Below, in pieces: positions 1-6,220 of a DNA stretch of 6,220 nucleotides. Positions within the stretch are counted from its first letter, which is position 1. The number at the start of each line of letters is the position of its first letter. The notes beneath the pieces were generated by a model. It saw only the letters and a list, made by a program, of their open reading frames with translations. It made no database searches and was not told where the DNA came from. Source of the stretch: Oligoflexia bacterium (GTDB taxonomy: Bacteria; Bdellovibrionota; JAFGOL01); NCBI GenBank assembly GCA_016926495.1, contig JAFGOL010000185.1, positions 1 through 6,220 on the forward strand, read 5' to 3'. Position numbers and translations under genes: made by a program.

Positions 1-1299
1 ATCAAATTCCCGCCTGTTTTCCACCATCTCGTTAAACAGAATGCCGAAACTCCGGTTTACAAACCCGACAATATTTTTAAGGCTTCGGTAATTGCGCCGG
101 AGTTCATCCGATTTTTTGTTTAAAAGACTCTTTTCCGTTTCAATAAATACGCTGACGTCAGCGTTCCTAAACCTGTATATTGACTGTTTAGCGTCGCCAA
201 CAAAATAAAAATTATCCGACAGCTTAAGCAATATATCCCTTTGCATCGAATTGGTGTCCTGATACTCGTCAACCAGTATATACTTGTACCTGCTCCTGTA
301 GCTTGCTGCTATATCGGGTCTGGAAAAAATCAGGTCATGAGTCATTATCTCTATATCGTTATAGTCAAGCGCTTCAAGTTGTTGTTTCGTTTTTGCGAAT
401 TCGGAATGTATATCGTTAAAAAGCTCTACCACGGATTCCTCGTACCTTGCCGCGGTTTCCGATACGGAATCGTCACCCAGATTCAGCTTCTTTACCTGAT
501 CTATAATATCATTTAATCTCAGCATGGCATTCTGCACTGCCGTCATTTCCTCTTCACCGGCCCAGCCTTTAATGCTTTTACGGTTTCTCACCGATTTAAT
601 TTTTTTCGTTTCCTTAAGAAGATCCGAAAGTTGCCTGAATATTTCCCTGTCAGTACTGTCCCTGTTATATCTGACGGCCAGCGGCCTTAGCTCAGAGAGG
701 TACGGAAGAAGAGAACGTCTCTCCCTCTCAAGGCTGTTATCTTCACTCCTGCAGGACGAATTTAGCAAAACATCCACTACACCATCAATAAAATTATCAC
801 CCATAATTGAGATCAAAAGTTCGTGTTCGGCGTTTCTTTCTATTTCAAGAAAATCCCTGAATGAAAGACCGATGTTGCGCTTTACCAGCGAATAACGGTT
901 TTCCATTTTAAGCATTATGGATACCAGATTGTCCATACCGTAGTCGGCAAGTATGTTCCGGTAAACACTCGCTGACACATTTTTCAATATTGTTTTTTTA
1001 GTTATCTCCTTAAAAATATACGCGGATTCGTTTTCGTCCAGAATATCGAAAAGAGGGCTAATCCCTATATTAAGGGCCTGTTCTTTCAGAATGGACGCAA
1101 AAAAACTGTGAATCGTGCAAATTGCAAGATCACCGGCATCCCCTATACGTTCCCTTATTTCCCTTACCGCCGCATTTGTAAAGGTAATAGCCACGACACT
1201 GTCCGGCGAAACAGTTAAAAGTATTTCACCAAGCCTGCCTATCAGCCTTGTTGTTTTTCCGCTTCCCGCGGACGCGCTGGTAAGCTCAATAGAGGACAC
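1..1299 (-). CDS. addA: AddA, ATP-dependent helicase/nuclease subunit A (N-terminal 433 codons; runs off the left edge)
   Basis: This is the UvrD/RecB-type superfamily 1 helicase subunit of the AddAB (RexAB) complex, which unwinds and resects double-strand breaks for RecA-dependent repair in the cytoplasm. The reading frame is open from 1299 to base 1. Motifs seen in order: Walker A ASAGSGKT (residues 9-16), motif Ia TFTNAAVREIRERI (39-52), TIHSFF (62-67), LDYNDIE (311-317), Walker B VDEYQDT (343-349), motif III VGDAKQSIYRFR (367-378) and motif IV LRRNYRS (400-406). The Walker A at the extreme N-terminus is typical of AddA. The family is usually about 1,100-1,250 aa, so more than half, including motifs V-VI and the C-terminal nuclease, lies outside the window. 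I chose GTG at 1299 because AGGGGAGG precedes it by 5 nt. An in-frame GTG at 1320 would add 7 residues and has only AGGAG at a long 13-nt spacing. The start overlaps the addB stop by 14 bp, so translational coupling is likely. A RecB-like or other UvrD-family protein is less likely given the AddB partner. Confidence 0.9.
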   Translation of the reverse strand, partial: MSSIELTSASAGSGKTTRLIGRLGEILLTVSPDSVVAITFTNAAVREIRERIGDAGDLAICTIHSFFASILKEQALNIGISPLFDILDENESAYIFKEITKKTILKNVSASVYRNILADYGMDNLVSIMLKMENRYSLVKRNIGLSFRDFLEIERNAEHELLISIMGDNFIDGVVDVLLNSSCRSEDNSLERERRSLLPYLSELRPLAVRYNRDSTDREIFRQLSDLLKETKKIKSVRNRKSIKGWAGEEEMTAVQNAMLRLNDIIDQVKKLNLGDDSVSETAARYEESVVELFNDIHSEFAKTKQQLEALDYNDIEIMTHDLIFSRPDIAASYRSRYKYILVDEYQDTNSMQRDILLKLSDNFYFVGDAKQSIYRFRNADVSVFIETEKSLLNKKSDELRRNYRSLKNIVGFVNRSFGILFNEMVENRREFD

Positions 1300-3967
1300 G
1301 GCAGCCTCCCCTGAATTCACATTTATTGCACAACTCCTGTTTCAGAGGCATTGGCGTAAACCTGTTCGCAAGCATACCGGTTACGGCATTGTACGCTTTT
1401 ACGGATAATTGATTTTTCAACATATCATTAAAATTACCGTCGTCTGTTTCAATACAGGAAGAACTTCTGGCTGAACCCGTGCATAAAACGTCCGCCGAAG
1501 CCTTGAGTATCCTCAATCCCCGTTTATTGTCGGTAAGATTGATATAGTACCCTCCGGCACAATCATATTCAGGATAACTGGCGGAAGCAGCCAGTATATA
1601 TAACGGTATTTGTATTTTTTCACCGGTGATAAATTCCGCCCTTGAAGGTGTCTTTGATTTTTTGTAGTCAATAACAAAGATACTGTTTGTTTTTTTGTCC
1701 AGATCCATCCTGTCTATCCTCAAGCCAAGAAGAATACCGTTCTTATCCCTGTCTACGTAAATACCCCCTTTACCGTCGGTATGCAAATAACACTCAAGTT
1801 CCCTTTCATTACATAGTATTTCCAGATTGCCGCAGCTATCGAAAAAAGCCTTTTCGGTTTCCATAAAACGGCTAATGATCCCGGCAAGCCTGTCACCCAT
1901 CGATTTATTGAGCGGAGAACCGTTTAATTTAAATTCATCTTCGTATTTTTGGATAATCCCGTTCATTTTTCCTCTGATATCAATTTTCATGCCGGCAACC
2001 ACGTCTTTTATCGTTAACTGTATACACTCATGTAGTATACTACCCTCGCTAAACGCCGTAGCTGACAAATCGTCTGCGGCATCCGCTTTCATGTCCAGCA
2101 TGTTAAAGGCGAAATATTTATACGGACATTCAATATATCTCTCTATTCCCGATACCGTAACCTTTTCCGCCTTATTATTTTCAATGCTTACAGGATCAGG
2201 ATATAACAGGGAATAGGCTCCCAGAACAAAAGAAGTCTTTTCCGTTTTGTAACCGCATTCCCTTTCATCAGGAATAAGTTTTGAAACTTTTCCCTCGGAT
2301 TTTACATATGACACATGGGCATACCTGAGGGAGCTCTTTAAAAACTCACATTGATTAAGGTACGATTCCCTGCGCGTGGGCTTAACCAACCCGTGATTTC
2401 TGAGATAAATAAACAATTGTTCGCTGAAAACCACATCTTTGGATAACATTGAAAGAACCGCTTCTTCACTCATGCCGGTAAACCATACCTGATCATTAAT
2501 ATTGGAAGTCAGGAGCCTGACAGGGGAAATGGTACAGGGCAATATGCAGGGCACGGAATTAATCATATAGTTTTCTTCCGCGTGAATATAAAGTTTTCCG
2601 GCAAATAAATCCGCGCTTATATGGGGCTGAACATACTGCAAAGCTTCGGCAACCCTGAAAGCCAGGTTCGATACGGCTGATATTTCATTTTTTTCCGTGG
2701 ATGAAACTTTTCCGACATTATTTACCCTTTCAAAAACCGAAGCAATACCCTTGGCATAAACAACCGGTTTTGCGGATTCCGGAAACAAGTCATATATATA
2801 TTCCATGAACGATATAATATTATCTAGTGCCGCTTCGTGCCTGTTCATCTGTTTCAGCTTACGCCAATAATCAATGCCTGACGGAAAAAGGCCTTTGTCA
2901 TTAAGGAAAGAAACAAGTTTCAGAATATCATCATGACAGTCCCATAGAGAACGCCAGTATAACAACTTCAAAAAGTCACCATGCCTGAATGATTCGGCCC
3001 TGCATCTCAGTATGGCAACGACAAAAGAAAGAACCTGAGACCTGTCCAGTCTTGGTACACTCTGTACCTGAACATCTTCAAGATAATACCTGAATAGTGA
3101 ATGATATAGTTCAAACCTCGCCGGAGTATAAATAGAAATATCCCTTCCCCCGTTGGTGTTGCCGATGCCCGATACCTCGTCATTATGGCTGTCAAAACCG
3201 TAAACAACTTTAGCAGTATCCGAAGCAGCATCCGTTATTTTCCGGACTTCAAAATTCATCGATAAAAAAGACTCGCTTAAAATACGGGAATATTCGGTGC
3301 CGGCGGAAAAAATATCACCTGTAATAACGGAACAGTTATCAGAACATTTGGAAAGCAATTCTATATTAATTAATTCTCTGGAAGTAAACTCCATGAAACC
3401 CGTAAAAAACACATCAGTCCCTTCGGAAAAAATTCTGCGGGTATATAACGGATCCGAGAGATATTCAAACAGGAGCCTCTGCAAATCTCCTTCGTCGTAA
3501 CAGTTGTTATTTTCCAATAGCCTGTTGTATTCATCAAAAGAACTCAATAACTGCTTTTGTGCCTCATCGCCCGAATCCGCAAATACGTCTTTTAAATAAT
3601 CCAATTCAAAGAATGCCTGCTTTAGCTCTGATATGGCGTTGATCATAAGCCTTGCGGTCCCCCTGGTGGTTTTCCGTGCAAAAAATTCGGACAATAAAAC
3701 CTGATCAATACGTTTTTTGTCAGTAATTTCTTTTACAAAGCCTGCCTTCTTTAATAAAAGCTCCGGCAAATTGGAAATACCGTATATCTCAAGACCCGCC
3801 ATATATTGCCTGTTCTTTAATAACAGGGATTCAAAACGCCATGGCTCGATGAACTCAGGTAATATAATGATATTTCTGTGCTTTTTACTCTCAAACAGCA
3901 TATTTGCCGTAATTTCAAGGCACTTGAGGGGATTTTCCAGAACATATAATATACGTTTTTTTGACAT
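1286..3967 (-). CDS. addB: AddB-like helicase/nuclease subunit B with iron-sulphur PD-(D/E)XK nuclease domain
   Basis: This is the second subunit of the AddAB break-processing enzyme and degrades one strand of the unwound DNA end. The C-terminal third (about 604-893) is a PD-(D/E)XK domain of the PDDEXK_1 / RecB C-terminal type: ECPYKYF (613-619), ILHE (644-647) with H646, RIDRMD (750-755) with D752, VIDYKKS (765-771) with D767 and K769, and the QIPLY motif (786-790). Four cysteines, C614 and C880-x2-C883-x5-C889, match the AddB 4Fe-4S staple pattern. The N-terminal two thirds should be the inactive helicase-like part. Its first residues (RILYVLENPLKCLEIT) contain no GxGK[ST] Walker A, so ATP use by this subunit is doubtful. 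At 893 aa it is shorter than Bacillus AddB (about 1,166 aa). The start is constrained: an in-frame TGA lies at 3982-3980 with no start codon between, although only a weak GGG precedes the ATG. The order addB-addA is the same as in Bacillus. Confidence 0.88.
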   Translation of the reverse strand: MSKKRILYVLENPLKCLEITANMLFESKKHRNIIILPEFIEPWRFESLLLKNRQYMAGLEIYGISNLPELLLKKAGFVKEITDKKRIDQVLLSEFFARKTTRGTARLMINAISELKQAFFELDYLKDVFADSGDEAQKQLLSSFDEYNRLLENNNCYDEGDLQRLLFEYLSDPLYTRRIFSEGTDVFFTGFMEFTSRELINIELLSKCSDNCSVITGDIFSAGTEYSRILSESFLSMNFEVRKITDAASDTAKVVYGFDSHNDEVSGIGNTNGGRDISIYTPARFELYHSLFRYYLEDVQVQSVPRLDRSQVLSFVVAILRCRAESFRHGDFLKLLYWRSLWDCHDDILKLVSFLNDKGLFPSGIDYWRKLKQMNRHEAALDNIISFMEYIYDLFPESAKPVVYAKGIASVFERVNNVGKVSSTEKNEISAVSNLAFRVAEALQYVQPHISADLFAGKLYIHAEENYMINSVPCILPCTISPVRLLTSNINDQVWFTGMSEEAVLSMLSKDVVFSEQLFIYLRNHGLVKPTRRESYLNQCEFLKSSLRYAHVSYVKSEGKVSKLIPDERECGYKTEKTSFVLGAYSLLYPDPVSIENNKAEKVTVSGIERYIECPYKYFAFNMLDMKADAADDLSATAFSEGSILHECIQLTIKDVVAGMKIDIRGKMNGIIQKYEDEFKLNGSPLNKSMGDRLAGIISRFMETEKAFFDSCGNLEILCNERELECYLHTDGKGGIYVDRDKNGILLGLRIDRMDLDKKTNSIFVIDYKKSKTPSRAEFITGEKIQIPLYILAASASYPEYDCAGGYYINLTDNKRGLRILKASADVLCTGSARSSSCIETDDGNFNDMLKNQLSVKAYNAVTGMLANRFTPMPLKQELCNKCEFRGGCRVLY
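1305..1312 (-). promoter_or_regulatory. Ribosome binding site of addA, inside the end of addB
   Basis: On the minus strand AGGGGAGG lies 5 nt before GTG at 1299. It is a much better match and spacing than the AGGAG upstream of the alternative GTG at 1320. It lies inside the last codons of addB, which suggests that ribosomes finishing addB help start addA. Confidence 0.7.
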
Positions 3968-4021
3968 AATCCCAAAATATCAGAAAAAAAAACTAATACA
4001 TAAGCTTTTTTAGGCCGAAAG

Positions 4022-4051
4022 AAACCTTGTGAGGATAAACACGGGAGGTTT
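4022..4051 (+). promoter_or_regulatory. Possible hairpin overlapping the Shine-Dalgarno of the 4057 gene
   Basis: AAACCT (4022-4027) is the exact reverse complement of AGGTTT (4046-4051). Inside it a T-G wobble, a GTG/CAC stem (4029-4031 with 4040-4042) and a two-G bulge could extend the fold around an 8-nt loop. The right arm takes up the AGG of the GGGAGG ribosome binding site, so the fold could limit access to it. The stem is short and may be chance. Confidence 0.3.
4043..4048 (+). promoter_or_regulatory. Ribosome binding site of the lipoprotein gene
   Basis: GGGAGG lies 8 nt before ATG at 4057. This supports that start, which also gives a proper lipoprotein signal peptide. Confidence 0.75.
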
Positions 4052-4056
4052 ATCAG

Positions 4057-4860
4057 ATGAGCACATGGAAGCGTAACTATTTAATAACACTGGTTTTAAT
4101 TAGTAATCTATTATCCTGTAACCTTTGGAAAGACTTTGGGGATCCCAGTGAAAAAGACGCCATGATAGAAAATGCAAAGATATGTATAGATCGCGGAGAC
4201 TATGTAGGGGCCATAGATATTCTGGACTCGCTGGCAATAAATTTTCCCACTGATCCTGAAATAGCGACATTACGCTCTTCTGCATACGCCGGAGCAGCAG
4301 GAATAGGACTCCTGGATATAGGTTTTAACATGACCTCCTTTTCCAGCAGCGTTGATGTTTCCACAAGCCCTTTTGTTCAATACCTGAACCTCGTTGGATC
4401 ACCGACAGGCACCGAGCTTGCGTACGCAATCGAAGCGAGAAACAGCCTTATAGGTTTCAACGCAAACGCATCATTGCGTTCCAATGAAATGAACATGTAC
4501 CTTACCATACTGTCATACGGAATAGTTGCCACGGTACTTTCGGCGCGGGGAGATAAAAATCCGAACGATAACCGGACTGACGCCGGTTTTGGCTGCTCGT
4601 CAATCCGGGATGATGACGTTCTGGAAATAATTTATACATACGCGGTCGCAAAGGCAAGTATTGAATACGCAGACGGCTCAAGCCTGTGGAACGGAATAGA
4701 AGGCACGGTGGAATCATTTACTTCAGCGCTTGAAGCCATGATGATCGACCTTTCGGTTACAAGTAAAAACGATATATCACTTGCGGATTGCTCAATAATG
4801 AAAGCTTTTCTCGTAGGTGGAATGCTGGGCGCGCCTGAGGCATGCGTTTGCAGCATCTGA
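4057..4860 (+). CDS. Putative lipoprotein with a TPR-like N-terminal segment, function unknown
   Basis: This gene encodes a 267-aa predicted lipoprotein that I cannot assign to a named family. The N-terminus has positive residues (K5, R6), a hydrophobic stretch (about 8-19) and a lipobox-like LLSC ending at C21, so signal peptidase II processing and membrane anchoring are expected. Residues about 33-78 read like one tetratricopeptide-type helical hairpin: alanine and glycine at typical places, GDYVGAIDILDSLAINFPTDPE, then a second helix with SSAYAGAAG. The remainder, about 85-267, has no motif I recognise and is rich in Ser, Asn and Asp. The mature protein has further cysteines at 43, 180, 245, 263 and 265, the last two close to the C-terminus, so disulphides are possible. 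The start is supported by GGGAGG 8 nt upstream. The next gene, an outer-membrane barrel, begins 20 bp after the stop, so the two are probably one transcript. A role as an accessory or assembly partner of that barrel is inference only. Confidence 0.85.
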   Translation: MSTWKRNYLITLVLISNLLSCNLWKDFGDPSEKDAMIENAKICIDRGDYVGAIDILDSLAINFPTDPEIATLRSSAYAGAAGIGLLDIGFNMTSFSSSVDVSTSPFVQYLNLVGSPTGTELAYAIEARNSLIGFNANASLRSNEMNMYLTILSYGIVATVLSARGDKNPNDNRTDAGFGCSSIRDDDVLEIIYTYAVAKASIEYADGSSLWNGIEGTVESFTSALEAMMIDLSVTSKNDISLADCSIMKAFLVGGMLGAPEACVCSI

Positions 4861-4871
4861 ACTCTGTAAAC

Positions 4872-4876
4872 GGGGG
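4872..4876 (+). promoter_or_regulatory. Ribosome binding site that fixes the barrel gene start at 4881
   Basis: GGGGG sits 4 nt before ATG at 4881. The longer in-frame alternative at 4842 lies inside the upstream gene, and the 13 residues it adds spoil the signal peptide, so 4881 is preferred. Confidence 0.6.
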
Positions 4877-4880
4877 CAAA

Positions 4881-5993
4881 ATGAATAGAATATTTTTTAA
4901 AATAATATCGGCTGTTACGATTCTGGTACTGGGAAGCGAAGCTGCCGCATCTGAACTGACCGAAGCCGCAACAACCGTCAGGACCATGGGCATGGGCGGC
5001 GCTGGCTCTGCGATAATCTCGGGTCTTGAAGCCCTGTATGTTAATCCGGCCGGTTTAAACAGGAACGACGGCATAGAATTCACGGCCCTGAGCCCCACTG
5101 TCACCGCGAACAAGTCCGCGTGGGACGCAATAATGAACTATTCAAGTCTTACAGGCGCTGAAAATGTTCGCGACTATCTGCAACCATACGTGGGGAACGA
5201 ATACGGGCTGGGCGTTAATTCAAATACCGGGATAGCGACAAAAAATTTCGCGGCGTCATTCTTTTTCGATCTGGAAATTTATGAATCACTGCATAATCTA
5301 GCCCTGCCGGAATTAAAAAGCAAAACATACTATCAATACGGCCTCAAGTTCGGAGCCTCTTACGGTTTATTTGAGAACAGTATGCTCCGGGTGGGAGCCG
5401 CGATAAAATGGCTTACCAGAAGAGGACTCGCGGACACCGCCACAACAGAAACCCTGCTCAGCCTTGATACTTCGGAATTCACGGGATGGCTCGACAGAAA
5501 AGGCAGAGGCTACGGGCTTGACCTTGGAATGATATTCACCGTACCTCTTGATAACGAATATCTCGAACCCTGCATTTCCCTGAGCTGGCAGGACGTATTC
5601 ACAACAACCATAAAACCTTCGAGTGTAGACGCTCTCAGTCCGGGCAGATTACATGACAATCTTACCCTCGGACTGGGGACAATGATCAATCTTCCGGCCC
5701 TGGACATTGCTTTTGCTTTCGACATAAAACACCTTACTGAAAGAGGAATACAAATTCCGCTCAAACTGCACATGGGAGCTGAACTGCAATTTCCCGTATT
5801 TTCAGTGCGCGGAGGATACAACCAGGGATATTACACGGCAGGTCTGTCCTTCAACCTGTTCCTGTTCAGACTTGAGCTCCTTACATACGGCGAGGAACTT
5901 GGCTCATATCCCGGACAGATGGAAGACCGCAGGTACATGCTGCAAATTGTAGGTTCTTTCAGCCTGTTTAAAGATTTTAAGATGGAAATGTAG
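4881..5993 (+). CDS. Outer-membrane beta-barrel protein, PorV/UPF0164 (FadL-like) type
   Basis: This 370-aa exported protein is predicted to form a beta-barrel in the outer membrane. Residues 1-23 are a signal peptide (NRIFFK, hydrophobic core, EAAA with cleavage near A23). The mature start resembles PorV/PorQ and spirochaete UPF0164 proteins: RTMGMGGAGSA (34-44) followed by ALYVNPAGLN (51-60), a signature shared with FadL-like barrels. Later segments alternate polar and hydrophobic residues as barrel strands do, for example YGLDLGMIF (211-219), LDIAFAFDIKHL (273-284) and the run from VRGGYNQGYYTAGLSF (309-324) to TYGEELGSYPGQ (335-346). YMLQIVGSFSLF (352-363) could be the last strand, near the C-terminus. 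In related families such proteins take up hydrophobic compounds or act as scaffolds for surface proteins; the substrate here is not visible. The spacing to the upstream lipoprotein gene is 20 bp, which supports co-transcription. The fold class is fairly sure; the exact family and role are not. Confidence 0.82.
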   Translation: MNRIFFKIISAVTILVLGSEAAASELTEAATTVRTMGMGGAGSAIISGLEALYVNPAGLNRNDGIEFTALSPTVTANKSAWDAIMNYSSLTGAENVRDYLQPYVGNEYGLGVNSNTGIATKNFAASFFFDLEIYESLHNLALPELKSKTYYQYGLKFGASYGLFENSMLRVGAAIKWLTRRGLADTATTETLLSLDTSEFTGWLDRKGRGYGLDLGMIFTVPLDNEYLEPCISLSWQDVFTTTIKPSSVDALSPGRLHDNLTLGLGTMINLPALDIAFAFDIKHLTERGIQIPLKLHMGAELQFPVFSVRGGYNQGYYTAGLSFNLFLFRLELLTYGEELGSYPGQMEDRRYMLQIVGSFSLFKDFKMEM

Positions 5994-6050
5994 ACCAAAA
6001 AACTAAAGTTACGCCCTGTAAATGACGAAAACAATATAGAGAAGACATAA

Positions 6051-6056
6051 AAGGAG
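6051..6056 (+). promoter_or_regulatory. Strong ribosome binding site of the 19-codon mini-ORF
   Basis: AAGGAG lies 7 nt before ATG at 6064. This is close to an ideal Shine-Dalgarno and spacing, and it is the main reason to take the mini-ORF seriously. Confidence 0.55.
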
Positions 6057-6063
6057 TGCCTGT

Positions 6064-6123
6064 ATGCTCAAATGGACTTTGACCACTATAGCCTGGTTCC
6101 TGGCATACACACTCTGTTTTTAA
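6064..6123 (+). CDS. Candidate 19-aa hydrophobic peptide
   Basis: This short frame encodes MLKWTLTTIAWFLAYTLCF and then TAA. Apart from K3 it has no charged residue, and residues 4-19 could span or lie in a membrane. It begins 70 bp after the barrel gene and ends 21 bp before the next exported protein gene, on the same strand. The AAGGAG site at 6051 is strong and well placed. It could be a real small membrane peptide, a leader whose translation affects the next gene, or the decayed start of a longer exported protein. I know of no family for it, and a frame this short can arise by chance. Confidence 0.4.
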   Translation: MLKWTLTTIAWFLAYTLCF

Positions 6124-6144
6124 ACTCTTCAAGGATGAAGGGAG

Positions 6145-6220
6145 ATGAAAATTACCGGATTAACTTTTTCAATAATAACAGCAGCTTTCTTGTCGGCGAA
6201 TCTGTATCCGGAACAAAGAG
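6145..6220 (+). CDS. Exported protein of unknown function (N-terminal 25 codons; runs off the right edge)
   Basis: The visible N-terminus, MKITGLTFSIITAAFLSANLYPEQR, is a signal-peptide pattern: a lysine at position 2, a hydrophobic core of about 14 residues and small residues (LSAN) where cleavage could occur. There is no lipobox cysteine in the visible part. The start is supported by AAGGA (6131-6135) 9 nt upstream. A second purine-rich GGGAG abuts the ATG and is too close to act alone. It follows the mini-ORF by 21 bp and probably belongs to the same envelope gene run as the lipoprotein and barrel. Nothing can be said of the mature protein. Confidence 0.65.
   Translation, partial: MKITGLTFSIITAAFLSANLYPEQR

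Noticed and set aside
241..1408. Plus-strand open frames at 241-516, 524-895 and 1115-1408
   Set aside because: They are antisense to addA and the end of addB, whose minus-strand translation carries all the expected helicase motifs. The plus-strand products have no recognisable features.
3961..3989. TTGACA at 3961-3966 as a plus-strand -35 box
   Set aside because: It is the complement of the addB start codons, and at 17-nt spacing only a run of A follows, with no TATAAT-like -10.
4842..4880. 13-residue N-terminal extension of the barrel protein from ATG 4842
   Set aside because: It overlaps the lipoprotein gene, has no good ribosome binding site and hides a well-formed signal peptide that begins at 4881 behind GGGGG.
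4502..5113. Minus-strand open frames opposite the lipoprotein and barrel genes
   Set aside because: They are shadows of plus-strand genes that have ribosome binding sites and export signals. The antisense products look like low-complexity chance frames.
5994..6063. Terminator or promoter after the barrel gene
   Set aside because: No stable hairpin with a T run is seen. TTACGC with TATAGA has a 20-nt spacing, which is too long to claim a promoter.
6135..6220. Alternative open frame starting at ATG 6135 (MKGDENYRINFF...)
   Set aside because: It is open to the window edge but hydrophilic with no family resemblance. The overlapping frame from 6145 encodes a clear signal peptide and has a better-spaced AAGGA.

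Overview
The window suggests a diderm (outer-membrane-bearing) bacterium of moderate GC that uses ATA and AGG codons freely. The right half encodes a lipoprotein and a signal-peptide-bearing beta-barrel protein that resembles the PorV/UPF0164 (FadL-like) group known especially from spirochaetes. A spirochaete or a related deep-branching diderm is my best guess, but this is inference from family resemblance and not a taxonomic assignment.

Left half (1-3967, minus strand): a two-gene addB-addA operon for double-strand-break end processing. addB (893 aa, complete) carries a C-terminal PD-(D/E)XK nuclease domain with the four-cysteine iron-sulphur staple intact. It overlaps by 14 bp the start of addA, whose first 433 codons lie in the window with helicase motifs Walker A to IV. 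addA runs off the left edge, so its second helicase half and its own nuclease domain are not visible. The subunits would form one helicase-nuclease that resects DNA ends before RecA loading.

Centre (3968-4056): an 89-bp divergent intergenic region. It holds a 9-A tract, a possible hairpin that overlaps the Shine-Dalgarno of the right-hand genes, and no promoter I can defend.

Right half (4057-6220, plus strand): a run of envelope genes. It comprises a 267-aa lipoprotein with one TPR-like helical hairpin, a 370-aa outer-membrane beta-barrel protein 20 bp downstream, a 19-codon hydrophobic mini-ORF with a strong ribosome binding site, and the first 25 codons of another exported protein. The lipoprotein and barrel are probably co-transcribed and may act together at the outer membrane. 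Their substrate cannot be read from the sequence.

I found no rRNA, tRNA, CRISPR array, insertion sequence or clear intrinsic terminator. There is no gene-free stretch above 300 bp. Nothing here is convincingly a new system; the most open questions concern the right-hand envelope cluster and its mini-ORF.
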